Below, one piece after another: positions 1 to 9,225 of a stretch of DNA of 38,264 nt. Within the stretch, counting starts at the first letter, position 1. The number at the start of each line of letters is the position of its first letter. Origin of the DNA: Gynuella sp. Lineage in GTDB: Bacteria; Pseudomonadota; Gammaproteobacteria; Pseudomonadales; Natronospirillaceae. Made by a program: the position numbers and the translations under genes. Under the pieces are notes generated by a model. The model was not told the origin of the DNA and searched no databases. It saw only the letters and a list, made by a program, of their open reading frames with translations. The stretch lies in the NCBI GenBank assembly GCA_028282465.1, contig JANQHX010000094.1:1-38264 (forward strand), read 5' to 3'.

Positions 1-2517
1 GAAAACTTCGACGCCATGGGTGTTCACACTGGTGACTCCATCACCGTGGCACCGGCACAGACTCTGACGGATAAAGAATATCAAATCATGCGTAACGCCT
101 CTCTGGCGGTACTGCGTGAGATCGGCGTAGAAACCGGTGGTTCCAACGTACAGTTCGGTATTAACCCAAATACTGGCCGTATGGTTGTAATTGAAATGAA
201 CCCTCGTGTGAGCCGTTCTTCTGCTCTGGCTTCTAAAGCCACAGGTTTCCCAATTGCGAAAGTAGCAGCCAAGTTGGCGGTTGGTTTCACTCTGGATGAA
301 CTGCAGAACGACATTACTGGTGGTGTCACGCCAGCGTCTTTCGAGCCAAGTATCGACTACGTGGTTACCAAAGTACCTCGTTTCGCTTTCGAAAAATTCG
401 CGCAGGCTAACGACCGTCTGACCACTCAGATGAAGTCGGTAGGTGAAGTCATGGCCATCGGTCGTAACTTTCAAGAGTCCATGCAGAAATCACTGCGCGG
501 CCTGGAAGTAGGTTCTGCCGGTTTTGAACCTCAATTGAACTTCGATGAAGACGGCGCCAAAGAAAAACTGATTCGTGAACTGAAAGAGCCGGGGCCAGAG
601 CGTATCTGGTATATCGGTGATGCATTCCGTTCCGGCCTGACCGTTGAAGAAGTGTATAACCTGTCCGGCGTTGATCCATGGTTCCTGATTCAGATTGAAG
701 ACATCATTAAAGACGAAGCGGCTCTGGCTAAGTCCAGTCTGTCTGAACTGACTGAAGAAAGCGTTCGCAAACTGAAGCGCAAAGGTTTCTCCGATGGTCG
801 TCTGGCCGAACTGTTAGACGTATCTGAAAAAGAACTGCGTAAAAAGCGTCAGGATCTGGGTGTACGTCCGGTTTATAAGCGCGTAGATACCTGTGCGGCT
901 GAATTTAAATCTGACACGGCTTACATGTACTCTTCTTATGATGAAGAGTGTGAAGCCAACCCATCAGATAAAGACAAGATCATGGTAATCGGTGGTGGGC
1001 CTAACCGTATCGGTCAGGGCATCGAATTCGATTACTGCTGTGTGCACGCCGCCTTCGCTGCGAAAGAAGAAGGTTATGAAACCATCATGGTTAACTGTAA
1101 CCCTGAAACGGTTTCAACAGACTACGACACTTCTGACCGTTTGTTCTTTGAGCCTGTGACTCTAGAAGACGTACTGGAAATCGTAAACGTTGAACAGCCA
1201 AAAGGCGTGATCGTTCAGTACGGTGGTCAAACACCACTGAAACTGGCTCGCGATCTGGAAGCGGCAGGCGTACAGATTATTGGTACCTCCCCTGACGCTA
1301 TCGACCGCGCAGAAGACCGTGAACGTTTCCAAAAAATGATTCAGCGCCTGGAATTACTTCAGCCTGAAAACGCTACTGCTCGCTCCGCTGACGAAGCGGT
1401 AAAACTGGCCGAGAAAATTGGTTATCCACTGGTTGTGCGCCCTTCTTACGTACTGGGTGGTCGCGCCATGGAAATCGTTTATCAGGAATCTGAACTGCTG
1501 AAGTACATGAACGAAGCAGTAAAAGTTTCTAACGACTCACCCGTTCTGCTGGACCACTTCCTGAGCCACGCCATCGAAGTGGACGTAGATTGTGTATCAG
1601 ATGGTGAAACCGTAGTGATCGGTTCCATAATGCAGCACATCGAGCAAGCCGGTGTTCACTCTGGTGACTCTGCCTGTTCACTGCCGCCATACAGCCTGCC
1701 AAAGGATGTTCAAGACACCATTCGCGATCAGGTTAAACGCATGGCCATTGAGCTAGGCGTTGTGGGTCTGATGAATGTTCAGATGGCATGGCAGGACGGC
1801 GAAGTTTACGTGATCGAAGTGAACCCACGGGCGTCTCGTACGGTTCCGTTTGTTTCAAAAGCCATCGGCACTTCTCTAGCCAACGTCGCTGCAAAAGTAA
1901 TGACGGGTAAGAAACTGTCTGAACTGGGTTTCACTGAAGAAATCGTTCCAGAATATTTCTCTGTGAAAGAATCGGTACTGCCGTTCAACAAGTTCCACGG
2001 CGTTGACCCAATCCTATCACCAGAAATGAAATCCACCGGTGAAGTGATGGGTACAGGTGACACCTTCGCGGAAGCTTTTGGTAAAGCAGTATTAGGTGCA
2101 GGCACAACATTACCAAAGTCTGGCAATGTAATTTTCTCAGTTAAAAATGCCGACAAACCCGGTTGCGTTAAATTAGCGAAAGACCTTATTGAATTAGGGT
2201 TTGATGTGTACGCTACTACCGGCACATCCAAGTTCTTAAACGAACAGGGTTTAGAAGACGTAAAACCTGTGAACAAAGTAAAAGAAGGTCGTCCGAATCT
2301 GGTAGACATGATTAAGAACGACGAAGTAAGCTTTGTAATCAACACCACTGAAGGTCGCGAGTCTATTGTTGACTCCGCAGAAATTCGTCGCAGCTCACTG
2401 CAACACAAGGTGTATTACACCACCACCTTGGCCGGTGCAGAAGCCACCGTTATGGCATTACAGCACAGTGAGAAAACACCAGTACGTAGACTGCAAGACC
2501 TACACGCAGGAAAATAA
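1..2517 (+). CDS. carB: Carbamoyl-phosphate synthase large subunit, 5'-truncated by the window edge
   Basis: The reading frame is open from base 1, so the true start lies outside the window; about 838 of the usual ~1070 residues are present. CarB makes carbamoyl phosphate from bicarbonate, ammonia (from glutamine via CarA) and 2 ATP, feeding pyrimidine and arginine synthesis in the cytoplasm. Visible are the end of the first ATP-grasp half ([13 protein letters not shown], then [18 protein letters not shown]), the oligomerisation region, and the second ATP-grasp half with [33 protein letters not shown] and [16 protein letters not shown]. The MGS-like allosteric domain closes the protein ([14 protein letters not shown]). 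The gene uses strongly biased, G/C-ending codons typical of a highly expressed core gene. It ends 2 bases before greA, so the two are almost certainly cotranscribed. Confidence 0.97.
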   Translation, partial: ENFDAMGVHTGDSITVAPAQTLTDKEYQIMRNASLAVLREIGVETGGSNVQFGINPNTGRMVVIEMNPRVSRSSALASKATGFPIAKVAAKLAVGFTLDELQNDITGGVTPASFEPSIDYVVTKVPRFAFEKFAQANDRLTTQMKSVGEVMAIGRNFQESMQKSLRGLEVGSAGFEPQLNFDEDGAKEKLIRELKEPGPERIWYIGDAFRSGLTVEEVYNLSGVDPWFLIQIEDIIKDEAALAKSSLSELTEESVRKLKRKGFSDGRLAELLDVSEKELRKKRQDLGVRPVYKRVDTCAAEFKSDTAYMYSSYDEECEANPSDKDKIMVIGGGPNRIGQGIEFDYCCVHAAFAAKEEGYETIMVNCNPETVSTDYDTSDRLFFEPVTLEDVLEIVNVEQPKGVIVQYGGQTPLKLARDLEAAGVQIIGTSPDAIDRAEDRERFQKMIQRLELLQPENATARSADEAVKLAEKIGYPLVVRPSYVLGGRAMEIVYQESELLKYMNEAVKVSNDSPVLLDHFLSHAIEVDVDCVSDGETVVIGSIMQHIEQAGVHSGDSACSLPPYSLPKDVQDTIRDQVKRMAIELGVVGLMNVQMAWQDGEVYVIEVNPRASRTVPFVSKAIGTSLANVAAKVMTGKKLSELGFTEEIVPEYFSVKESVLPFNKFHGVDPILSPEMKSTGEVMGTGDTFAEAFGKAVLGAGTTLPKSGNVIFSVKNADKPGCVKLAKDLIELGFDVYATTGTSKFLNEQGLEDVKPVNKVKEGRPNLVDMIKNDEVSFVINTTEGRESIVDSAEIRRSSLQHKVYYTTTLAGAEATVMALQHSEKTPVRRLQDLHAGK

Positions 2518-2519
2518 TT

Positions 2520-2996
2520 ATGGATCGTTTCCCTATGACAAAAGAGGGCGAAAAAGCCCTCCAAGATGAATTGGATCAACTGAAAAACGTCGATCGCCCA
2601 CGCATTATTGCCGCCATTGCCGAAGCTCGTGAACACGGCGACTTAAAAGAAAATGCCGAGTACCACGCTGCCCGTGAACAACAAGGATTTGCCGAAGGTC
2701 GTATCGCCGAGATTGAAGGCAAATTATCAAACGCCCAAGTGATAGACGTAAAAGAAATTCCTCACTCAGGTAAAGTGATTTTTGGAACCACAGTTTCACT
2801 CATCAATTTAGACTCCGAAGAAGAAGTGAAATATAAAATCGTTGGTGAAGACGAAGCCGATGTTAAGCAAGCTAAAATTTCGCTGACATCACCCATCGCT
2901 CGCGCATTAGTGGGTAAAGAAGAAGGTGATGTTGTTGTGGTTCGCACGCCTGGTGGTGAAGTGGAATACGAGATTGATTTGGTTGAGCACATTTGA
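2520..2996 (+). CDS. greA: Transcription elongation factor GreA
   Basis: 158 residues, the normal GreA length. GreA binds the RNA polymerase secondary channel and stimulates cleavage of backtracked RNA. The N-terminal coiled coil carries the family signatures [14 protein letters not shown] and [20 protein letters not shown]; the acidic tip (D and E in GDLKENAEY) is intact. The C-terminal FKBP-like domain contains [16 protein letters not shown] and a final [10 protein letters not shown]. The ATG lies two bases after the carB stop, so translation is probably coupled. The carAB-greA order is common in gammaproteobacteria. A strong terminator follows directly, which ends this core operon. Confidence 0.97.
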   Translation: MDRFPMTKEGEKALQDELDQLKNVDRPRIIAAIAEAREHGDLKENAEYHAAREQQGFAEGRIAEIEGKLSNAQVIDVKEIPHSGKVIFGTTVSLINLDSEEEVKYKIVGEDEADVKQAKISLTSPIARALVGKEEGDVVVVRTPGGEVEYEIDLVEHI

Positions 2997-3022
2997 TGCT
3001 TGATTAGGTTTTTCGATATTGG

Positions 3023-3058
3023 AAAAGGGCCACTATTTTAAGTGGCCTTTTTCGTTTT
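3023..3058 (+). terminator. Rho-independent terminator of carB-greA
   Basis: Perfect 7-bp stem GGCCACT (3028-3034) / AGTGGCC (3041-3047) with a 6-base loop, flanked by AAAA before and TTTTTCGTTTT after. It begins about 30 bases after the greA stop. The flanking A and T runs extend the stem, and it could also act weakly on the other strand. Confidence 0.9.
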
Positions 3059-3195
3059 AGGGGTTCTTACATTGTTTCTATTTCATAAGAGTCTTTATCA
3101 ACTGATAAAAATTGGTAATAAATTCGTTAGTCTTGTAAATACATCATGCCCTATAGTAACGCTAAGCTAAAAGTTTTCTGAGAAGGAAGTAGTGA

Positions 3196-5214
3196 ATGAG
3201 CTTACATACGAACCTCAAAGGACGGTTACGAAACACATCACTATCTAAAAACCACGGTCTTATGCCCGTTTTTGAAGCAGTTGTAAACTCCATTCAATCC
3301 ATTGAAGAAATGAATGCTAACAGTACGGGAAGAGTCGTTTTACGTATAATAAGAGACCAGCAAACTGGCCTAGATTTTAGCTCCAAGATTCCTCCACCTA
3401 TTACAGGATTCAGCATTACCGATAACGGCTGCGGATTTAATGATATAAATTTCAAATCATTCGAGACGTTGGACTCAGATCATAAAATTGATAAAGGATG
3501 CCGTGGGGTAGGCAGACTTATGTGGCTTAAGGTTTTTGATTTAGTTGAGATAGAAAGTCACTTTATTGATTCCGATAACAGTTTGAAAAAACGTATTTTC
3601 AATTTTAATGATACCCAAGGCACGCATGCTGAAAAGATATTTGAACCAACTTTAAGCCGACCTGGAACAACTATAAATCTACTTGGCTTTGATGAAAGCT
3701 ATCGAGGAAAAGCCCTCACAAAAGGATTATCAATAGCAAACCAACTGTTAGAGCATGTTCTCTGGTATTTTGTCCGCCAAGGAGAAGCCCCCAAAATACT
3801 AGTAGAAGACTCTGGTCAAATATTCGATCTTGACACCCTATTAGATGAACACATGCATACTAGTGCATATTTAGAAACCATTAAGATCCAAAACCATTCA
3901 TTCGAATTAACCCATATAAAATTTAGAGCTTCTGTACATAAAAAACATCAGATGGCACTTTGTGCCGCAAACAGATTGGTTAAAGAGGAATCAATACAAG
4001 GCAAGCTTCCAGGCTTATATGGAAAGATTTCTGATCAATCTGGTGAGTTTACTTACACCTGTTACGTTTCTTCAGAATTTCTAAACGATCATGTACGAAG
4101 TGAGCGTACTTCTTTTGACATTACAGAGGGTGTTGAAGACCTTTTTAACGAAATCACTTTTAAAGAAATTCGAGAAGCTGTTTTAAAGCAAGCGAAAATT
4201 TACCTCAATGATGTTCTTTCAGAAAATATTGCCGCAGGCAGAAAACGTGTTGATGAATTTATAGACAACCAGGCCCCTCGATATCGCCCCATTACCAACT
4301 ATGTTGATGAAGAGTTTTTAATAGTTGATCCAGAGAAATCTGAAAAGGAACTTGAACTCCATCTTCATGCTCAATGGTATGAGATTGAACGACAACTGGT
4401 ATGTGAAGGGCATGATATTATGAGACCTAACAATGAAGAGCAGGCTGAGGAATATAAAAAGCGATTGAGCGCCTACCTCCAAAAGGCCGAAGATATTAAG
4501 AAATCAGACTTGGCAAATTACGTTTCTCATAGAAAAGTCATCATCGACCTTTTACAGAAATCAATCAAACAATTAGAGAGTGGGAAATATTCTCGTGAAG
4601 ACGTGATACATGAGCTCATAATGCCAATAGGAAAAGACTCTGATGACGTATTTCTCGACTCTTGCAATCTCTGGTTAATAGATGAGCGTTTAGCGTTTCA
4701 TAATTTCTTAGCCTCAGATAAGACAATCAATTCTATGTTTATATCAGGTAGCAACTCCAGTAAAGAGCCTGACTTGGCAAGCTTGCGTGTATTTAACAAT
4801 CCTCTATTGGTAAATGATCAGACAGATTTTCCTCTATCATCCATTACGATTATTGAAATTAAGCGCCCTATGCGAAATGATATGAAAGAAGGGGAGGATA
4901 AAGATCCGATTGAGCAAGCTCTCGGATATGTTGAGCGAATTCGAGAAGGACAGGTCAAAACTAAAGACGGCCTGTTAATCCCAAGAAGTAATGATATTCC
5001 AGCTTATTGTTATATCTTATGTGACCTGACGCCAAACATGATTAAGCGTTGTAAGAATTTTAGCTTAACAATAGCTGCAGATGGAATGGGGTTCTTTGGT
5101 TACAACCCAAACTATAAAGCATATATCGAAGTGATCAGCTTTAATCAACTAGTTAAGTCTGCTAGAGAACGAAATAGAGCATTCTTCGACAAACTTGGTT
5201 TGCCATCCACTTAA
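3196..5214 (+). CDS. GHKL ATPase fused to a PD-(D/E)XK nuclease-like domain; candidate defence protein
   Basis: 672 residues, no signal peptide or membrane segment. The N-terminus has the three GHKL (Hsp90/MutL/gyrase B-type) ATP-binding boxes: FEAVVNS with E27 and N31, ITDNGCGF with D76-x-G-x-G, and GCRGVGRLMWLKVFD at 101-115. A middle region of about 300 residues follows, including a likely family block at about 439-510 (LANYVSHRK to NLWLIDERLAFHNF). The C-terminus reads as PD-(D/E)XK: P525-D526, then E554-I-K556, then Q574-x3-Y578. RBS AAGGAAG lies 6 bases before the ATG. The gene stands alone: a terminator precedes it and a convergent receptor follows. Its codons are more A/T-rich than those of carB and greA, suggesting transfer. 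Known: GHKL ATPases drive ATP-dependent dimer closure. Inferred: ATP-gated DNA cleavage, perhaps against phage or plasmids. The substrate and family name are not known to me. Confidence 0.8.
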   Translation: MSLHTNLKGRLRNTSLSKNHGLMPVFEAVVNSIQSIEEMNANSTGRVVLRIIRDQQTGLDFSSKIPPPITGFSITDNGCGFNDINFKSFETLDSDHKIDKGCRGVGRLMWLKVFDLVEIESHFIDSDNSLKKRIFNFNDTQGTHAEKIFEPTLSRPGTTINLLGFDESYRGKALTKGLSIANQLLEHVLWYFVRQGEAPKILVEDSGQIFDLDTLLDEHMHTSAYLETIKIQNHSFELTHIKFRASVHKKHQMALCAANRLVKEESIQGKLPGLYGKISDQSGEFTYTCYVSSEFLNDHVRSERTSFDITEGVEDLFNEITFKEIREAVLKQAKIYLNDVLSENIAAGRKRVDEFIDNQAPRYRPITNYVDEEFLIVDPEKSEKELELHLHAQWYEIERQLVCEGHDIMRPNNEEQAEEYKKRLSAYLQKAEDIKKSDLANYVSHRKVIIDLLQKSIKQLESGKYSREDVIHELIMPIGKDSDDVFLDSCNLWLIDERLAFHNFLASDKTINSMFISGSNSSKEPDLASLRVFNNPLLVNDQTDFPLSSITIIEIKRPMRNDMKEGEDKDPIEQALGYVERIREGQVKTKDGLLIPRSNDIPAYCYILCDLTPNMIKRCKNFSLTIAADGMGFFGYNPNYKAYIEVISFNQLVKSARERNRAFFDKLGLPST

Positions 5215-5312
5215 CTCTAATTGCGATACATTTAGGAACTTATCTTGGAGAGAGAAACCGGCCGCTCTTACAAAGAACTCACTATTGGCTACGGTAGTTC
5301 AAACCCAAAATC

Positions 5313-6932
5313 TTAAACCTTAAACTCATGAACAATGCTTTCCAATTGCTTGGCCTGTTCAAAGAGTTTGTCGGAAGCTTGGGTGGTGTTGGTGGCATCT
5401 ACCACAGTTTGTTCAGAGAACTGATCAATACGTTCAATGGTATGGCTAACATCATCTGCCACTGTGCTTTGTTCAGAAGCACTACTGGCTACTAGTGCAT
5501 TCATCTCTGCAATTGTGTGAATAGAACTTAACACCGACTGTAATGATTCACCGGTTATTTCAGACTGGCTAACTGAATCAGACGCTTGCTGCTTTGATGT
5601 CTGCATGACCTCTACGGCCCTATCGGCTCCAGCTAAAAGTTCGGTCACAATACCTTCAATATCATCAGTGCTCTGGCTTGTGCGACTTGCTAAGGTACGT
5701 ACTTCGTCGGCCACAACAGCGAAGCCTCGTCCCTGTTCACCTGCACGTGCTGCTTCAATTGCGGCGTTAAGTGCTAACAAATTGGTTTGGTCCGCAATGG
5801 AGCGAATGTCTTGCGACGCGGATGCAATATTTTTCACTTGATGGGATAAATCTTCTATAACTTTCTGAGCAGATTCAATATTCTCGGCAAGCTGTGTAAT
5901 AGATTGAATATTGTCTTTTACAATACGTTGTCCTTGTTGCGACTCATGATCAGCAGTATTGGTTGCTTTAGCAGCCTGGGCGGCATTTTCTGAAACCTGA
6001 ATGGCAGTTTGAGACATCTCCGTCACTGCTGTTGCCACTTGCTGAATATCATTTTGTTGAGATTCAATACTCTCTTGAGTATGCTCGGAATTATCCCTTA
6101 CACCTCCAACACCCTCTGCCACTCCAATAGATAAATTTGAAAGTACTTTAATCATTAATTGCAGGTGATGAACAAAACTATTAAATCGACTGACTAACAG
6201 TCCAATCTCATCTTTGGCATTTGTTTCCAGGCGTATGGTTAAGTCCCCAGTACCGGTAGACATATGCTCTAACTCAAGCACAACTTCTAATAGGTTTTTT
6301 GTAATACCACCTGAAACAAAAAATGCACCTATCCACAAAATAGCCGTGACAAAAACACCAACGAACACACCAGTGACAATAGCATCGTTACTGGCTTTTT
6401 TGGCACTAACCAATTGGGCCTCAAAATCAGACAGAGCTTTCTCACGAAAGCTTTTTAACTGTACGGTAAAGTCGTCGTAATTCTTGTTCATGGCTGGCGC
6501 TAACTTTACCATTTCACTCAATTCTATCGACTCATTAATCATACCCAGTATCAGTGTTTCAGCACTGGTCATATACAAGTCTAAGCTTGTAATAAGCTTT
6601 TGAGTATCCTGTTGATAGGGTTCCGATATTTGACCGATATGCTGGAACAGATTATTTATTTCCTGATGATAGGTCTTGGCTTCCTTCACGAGATCACCAT
6701 CCTGTTCGGCTAACGCGTTCTGCATCGCTGACCTCGCTTCAAACAAGGCCAGCCAGATTCTGCCGATGTCATCCAATACGGGAAAGTTAACATTCTGAAT
6801 ATTTTCTAAACGCTGGGTATTTGAACTTGCGGTTTGGTAGTTGTAAGCCAGATAGCCAATAAACCCGATAGCACCGATCAAGGCTATTACCAAAATTTTA
6901 AATCTGATTGGAAGCTGAGAATACAGTGACAT
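5313..6932 (-). CDS. Methyl-accepting chemotaxis protein (transmembrane chemoreceptor)
   Basis: 539 residues. Layout: membrane segment at about 12-30, a helical periplasmic sensor of about 155 residues (four-helix-bundle type), a second membrane segment at about 186-207, HAMP at about 208-262, and the cytoplasmic signalling coiled coil. The conserved hairpin tip that binds CheA and CheW is clear at about 377-412 ([20 protein letters not shown], then [12 protein letters not shown]). There is no C-terminal xWxxF-type pentapeptide for CheR docking. The ligand cannot be predicted: the sensor domain is generic. It converges with the upstream ATPase-nuclease gene and has no chemotaxis genes beside it, as usual for orphan receptors. 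The ATG is preceded by AGGG on the minus strand. Confidence 0.95.
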   Translation of the reverse strand: MSLYSQLPIRFKILVIALIGAIGFIGYLAYNYQTASSNTQRLENIQNVNFPVLDDIGRIWLALFEARSAMQNALAEQDGDLVKEAKTYHQEINNLFQHIGQISEPYQQDTQKLITSLDLYMTSAETLILGMINESIELSEMVKLAPAMNKNYDDFTVQLKSFREKALSDFEAQLVSAKKASNDAIVTGVFVGVFVTAILWIGAFFVSGGITKNLLEVVLELEHMSTGTGDLTIRLETNAKDEIGLLVSRFNSFVHHLQLMIKVLSNLSIGVAEGVGGVRDNSEHTQESIESQQNDIQQVATAVTEMSQTAIQVSENAAQAAKATNTADHESQQGQRIVKDNIQSITQLAENIESAQKVIEDLSHQVKNIASASQDIRSIADQTNLLALNAAIEAARAGEQGRGFAVVADEVRTLASRTSQSTDDIEGIVTELLAGADRAVEVMQTSKQQASDSVSQSEITGESLQSVLSSIHTIAEMNALVASSASEQSTVADDVSHTIERIDQFSEQTVVDATNTTQASDKLFEQAKQLESIVHEFKV

Positions 6933-7202
6933 TTACCCTAACTCTAAAACTAATATGTCAAATATTGGGTTTAGACACAGATAAAGAATATTTCAATTTA
7001 ATCTTTAATTTAGATCGAATGAATCTTACGAATGCCGAATAATGGCCTTAAATTCATCACTTGCGTTGATATCGTTCAAACAGGCACCTAAATTAGATTT
7101 TATTGAACAAACATAAATGCCTTGCAGCTAGTGCTAAATATGTGAGTTAAGCCCCAAGACGATTTAGGGTGATTTAACGGTAAGATTTGTGTAGCTGGAA
7201 GA
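6933..7202. other. Intergenic stretch with no gene seen
   Basis: A+T-rich spacer between the chemoreceptor start and the terminator of the small secreted-protein gene; it should contain the receptor promoter. I see no convincing ORF, RNA gene or repeat in it. Confidence 0.5.
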
Positions 7203-7222
7203 AAGGCCGCATTGGCGGCCTT
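7203..7222 (-). terminator. Hairpin terminator of the small secreted-protein gene
   Basis: Perfect 8-bp stem AAGGCCGC / GCGGCCTT with a 4-base loop, 11 bases past the stop of the gene ending at 7234. On the minus strand it is followed by TTTCTTCC, a modest U-tract. Confidence 0.65.
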
Positions 7223-7233
7223 GTAGTATTTAA

Positions 7234-7605
7234 CTATTGAATGATGATCCGCCCTGGACGAGTGGGTCGTTGCATATCACATAGAACGTATTTGGCATTA
7301 GCGCTAGCACTCTCTTTTACTACCATCCGTGCATTGATTCTTGTGAGTTGGCCAAAATAGTACACAGGCTTTCCAGGCGTATAATTATTTGGAACCCAAG
7401 GGTATCCGGCTATAACCATCCAGCTTTTCGAATGAACACCTTTTATGTCTTCATACAAAATGTAGTAGTCCTTCCAGTATCCAGATGAATCCAAATAACT
7501 TGTTATATAATTACCCTTGCACCCACCAGTCATCGCAGCATTCGCCATACCAACTGAAAACAAACTAGCACTAGCTACAATGATTAAAGCAATTAGTCTA
7601 TTCAT
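7234..7605 (-). CDS. Small exported protein, paralogue of its neighbour, function unknown
   Basis: 123 residues from the chosen ATG at 7605. It is preceded by AGAGG with 7-base spacing; an ORF start further upstream lacks an SD and would bury the signal peptide. The N-terminus MNRLIALIIVASASLFSVGM is a Sec signal with probable cleavage at ANA/A. The mature part has two cysteines (TGGCKG near the start, VLCDM near the end) that could form a disulfide. It shares with the next gene (7689-8012) the pattern TG-x-CK, then Y(I/V)x-x-E(D/N)I(K/Q)G, then SWM-x-I-x-GY, and a Cys near the C-terminus. This shows a tandem duplication followed by divergence. I recognise no family; a periplasmic or secreted location is inferred from the signal only. 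Confidence 0.75.
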   Translation of the reverse strand: MNRLIALIIVASASLFSVGMANAAMTGGCKGNYITSYLDSSGYWKDYYILYEDIKGVHSKSWMVIAGYPWVPNNYTPGKPVYYFGQLTRINARMVVKESASANAKYVLCDMQRPTRPGRIIIQ

Positions 7606-7642
7606 TATTACCTCTTTAAAAAGAATCCGCACAGATCACAGC

Positions 7643-7668
7643 AACCGAATTAATAACGTTATTCGGTT
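7643..7668. repeat. Perfect inverted repeat between the paralogous small-protein genes
   Basis: AACCGAAT (7643-7650) and ATTCGGTT (7661-7668) flank a 10-base loop, which with the arm ends contains the palindrome AATAACGTTATT. It lies between the two paralogues and upstream of the gene starting at 7605. No U-run follows on either strand, so an operator or mRNA-processing hairpin fits better than a terminator. Confidence 0.6.
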
Positions 7669-7688
7669 AGTGATATAGATACTCACCA

Positions 7689-8012
7689 TCACTGAACACT
7701 ACAGCTAATATGGGTAGTTTGGCCGTTCAACTTTGCAAGAATGGCTGCGTTTGGAACCCAGTTATTCACATAAAAAGCAACCATCTTTCTGCCAGTGAAA
7801 TTCTCTGTATATTGATAACCACCTATTGTCATCCAACTGAAGGAGTCAGCACCTTGAATATTTTCTACCATCACATAATGGTAACGAGGTGTGCCAAAAT
7901 AAGTGGCATGGTCAAACACTATTTTACATGAGCCAGTAATCCCTGCTGATGCCAAACTAGAAACTGCAATAAAACTCAAACCTAATAATATTTTTGTTAG
8001 ATAAATCTTCAT
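7689..8012 (-). CDS. Small exported protein, paralogue of its neighbour, function unknown
   Basis: 107 residues; the ATG at 8012 is preceded by AAGGAAAAGATC, a good SD. The signal peptide MKIYLTKILLGLSFIAVSSL ends at probable site ASA/G. The mature protein of about 84 residues carries TGSCK at its start and ISCSVQ at its very end, so two cysteines bracket the domain. The core ENIQGADSFSWMTIGGYQY matches EDIKGVHSKSWMVIAGYPW of the downstream paralogue. The two genes lie head to tail, 83 bases apart, and may be cotranscribed. No enzyme motif is visible. It is probably a small beta-rich, disulfide-stapled secreted protein; this is inference. Confidence 0.75.
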   Translation of the reverse strand: MKIYLTKILLGLSFIAVSSLASAGITGSCKIVFDHATYFGTPRYHYVMVENIQGADSFSWMTIGGYQYTENFTGRKMVAFYVNNWVPNAAILAKLNGQTTHISCSVQ

Positions 8013-8094
8013 GATCTTTTCCTTTTTATGTTGAGTGACGCATCCTTTTGATTGCTCTAATTATTGAGCTTCCCCTCACTAACTACAGAGAGAC

Positions 8095-8116
8095 TGATTC
8101 TTTTCCATAAGAATCA
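8095..8116 (-). terminator. Possible terminator of the anchored C-x4-CR protein gene
   Basis: 8-bp stem TGATTCTT / AAGAATCA with a 6-base loop, 14 bases past the stop at 8131. The minus-strand tail GTCTCTCTG is poor in U, so termination efficiency is uncertain. Confidence 0.35.
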
Positions 8117-8130
8117 AAATTCGAATATGC

Positions 8131-8796
8131 TTAATCAATCGGAGGTAGTTCTTTATCAAACCTCTGAATGTAAATCTCGCTGTATCCAGCCAGTGAATTT
8201 ATGTCGGGGAAAAACATAAAGTCTCCTTGATTTCCAAAGAGTTCAACTGAAGCTATAGCAAAGCTGTGAATAAATTCCTGAAGCTCTGCCTGTTCAGTTT
8301 CTTGAAAAGTCATTCGACATTGGTCTGTTCGACATTCCACATCAAACACTGGCAAGAATTTGTCTTGAGTAATAGATCCAATAACCTGTTGTATCTGTTG
8401 CTCCATTTGATAACCCCATTGGTCATCAAACTGGTCGTTATTAAATGCTTTTTTGAATTCACTCGGAAAATTTTTATGAATCTGATTATTAGTTAACATC
8501 CCTTGATTAGCCGCCGTTAACAAATCGGGGCTTGGAACTGGCTCTTTTTGTACAATGTTTTCACGGCTCTCGGGCGATGGGGTGTTGAGGCCAACTCCCT
8601 TCTCTTTCTTTTCTTTCTCTGAAGATTTCAAATCCAAATGCGATCTATTACCACTGGCATCTTGAATTTCGGAGACCAAGTTCTCTTCATTGGAATATTT
8701 TTTAACATATACAGGCTCTACTCTTGCCAATAATAACAACGAGAGTAACGCTATAAAAATACCTGAAATGGCAACTGGCAGTTTCAATGATTTCAT
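8131..8796 (-). CDS. Membrane-anchored periplasmic protein with a C-x4-CR module, function unknown
   Basis: 221 residues. One N-terminal membrane segment at about 7-24 (ISGIFIALLSLLLLA) leaves the rest in the periplasm. A charged, low-complexity linker (EKEKKEKG, PSPESREN) follows. The C-terminal domain has DVECRTDQCRMTF, a C-x4-C-R pair, and then a hydrophobic-aromatic stretch GDFMFFPD. The divergent gene at 9226-9921 has the same layout and the same cysteine spacing, so the two are diverged paralogues. I recognise no named family. The paired cysteines suggest a disulfide in an extracytoplasmic fold. No strong SD precedes the ATG. Confidence 0.75.
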   Translation of the reverse strand: MKSLKLPVAISGIFIALLSLLLLARVEPVYVKKYSNEENLVSEIQDASGNRSHLDLKSSEKEKKEKGVGLNTPSPESRENIVQKEPVPSPDLLTAANQGMLTNNQIHKNFPSEFKKAFNNDQFDDQWGYQMEQQIQQVIGSITQDKFLPVFDVECRTDQCRMTFQETEQAELQEFIHSFAIASVELFGNQGDFMFFPDINSLAGYSEIYIQRFDKELPPID

Positions 8797-9225
8797 ATCG
8801 ACAATTTGACGACATTAGATTAAGAAAAGTTTAAATGACTATTTTATATCACCAATTAGGCATCAGTTTTTATAGTTACCTCACACTATTACTAATTCAT
8901 AGCTACTAATGAATTTTCGAATACTAATTATTTGAGAATATTTTTAATTAGAAACTGTTAATGCATGAATATTTTCACTGATCATTAATTTCATTAACAG
9001 ATTATTTTTAAAATAAATAACAACCATTGCTACTTCATGATTAACTTTTATATATGATCAAACATACCCTTTCATAACCCCTGCAAAACCCTAATACATG
9101 AATTTCAATTATCTTAATTAATTAGCACTTAAGTACAATTATAAATTGCAACAGCCTTACCTTATTTAAATGTTGATTCATTGTTCATTCGCAATCATAT
9201 TTTTCAAAAAATTATTGGCTCAATC
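8797..9225. other. Divergent, very A+T-rich intergenic region
   Basis: The spacer of about 430 bases between two divergent paralogous genes must hold both promoters. TATAAA-like hexamers occur near both ends, but none pairs with a good -35. No RNA gene, repeat array or further ORF is visible. Confidence 0.5.

Noticed and set aside
1806-2408. Open frame of about 200 codons antisense to carB
   Set aside because: Composition is that of a shadow frame; carB is intact on the other strand and there is no RBS or motif.
3133-3157. TTGTAA / TATAGT as promoter for the ATPase-nuclease gene
   Set aside because: Spacing is only 13 bases, too short for a sigma-70 promoter; no better pair was found.
7643-7668. 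Inverted repeat as a terminator between the small secreted-protein genes
   Set aside because: No U-tract follows on either strand; kept as a repeat or operator candidate instead.
8797-9225. Possible small RNA or repeat array in the long A+T-rich divergent spacer
   Set aside because: No stable hairpin plus U-tract and no regularly spaced repeat was visible.
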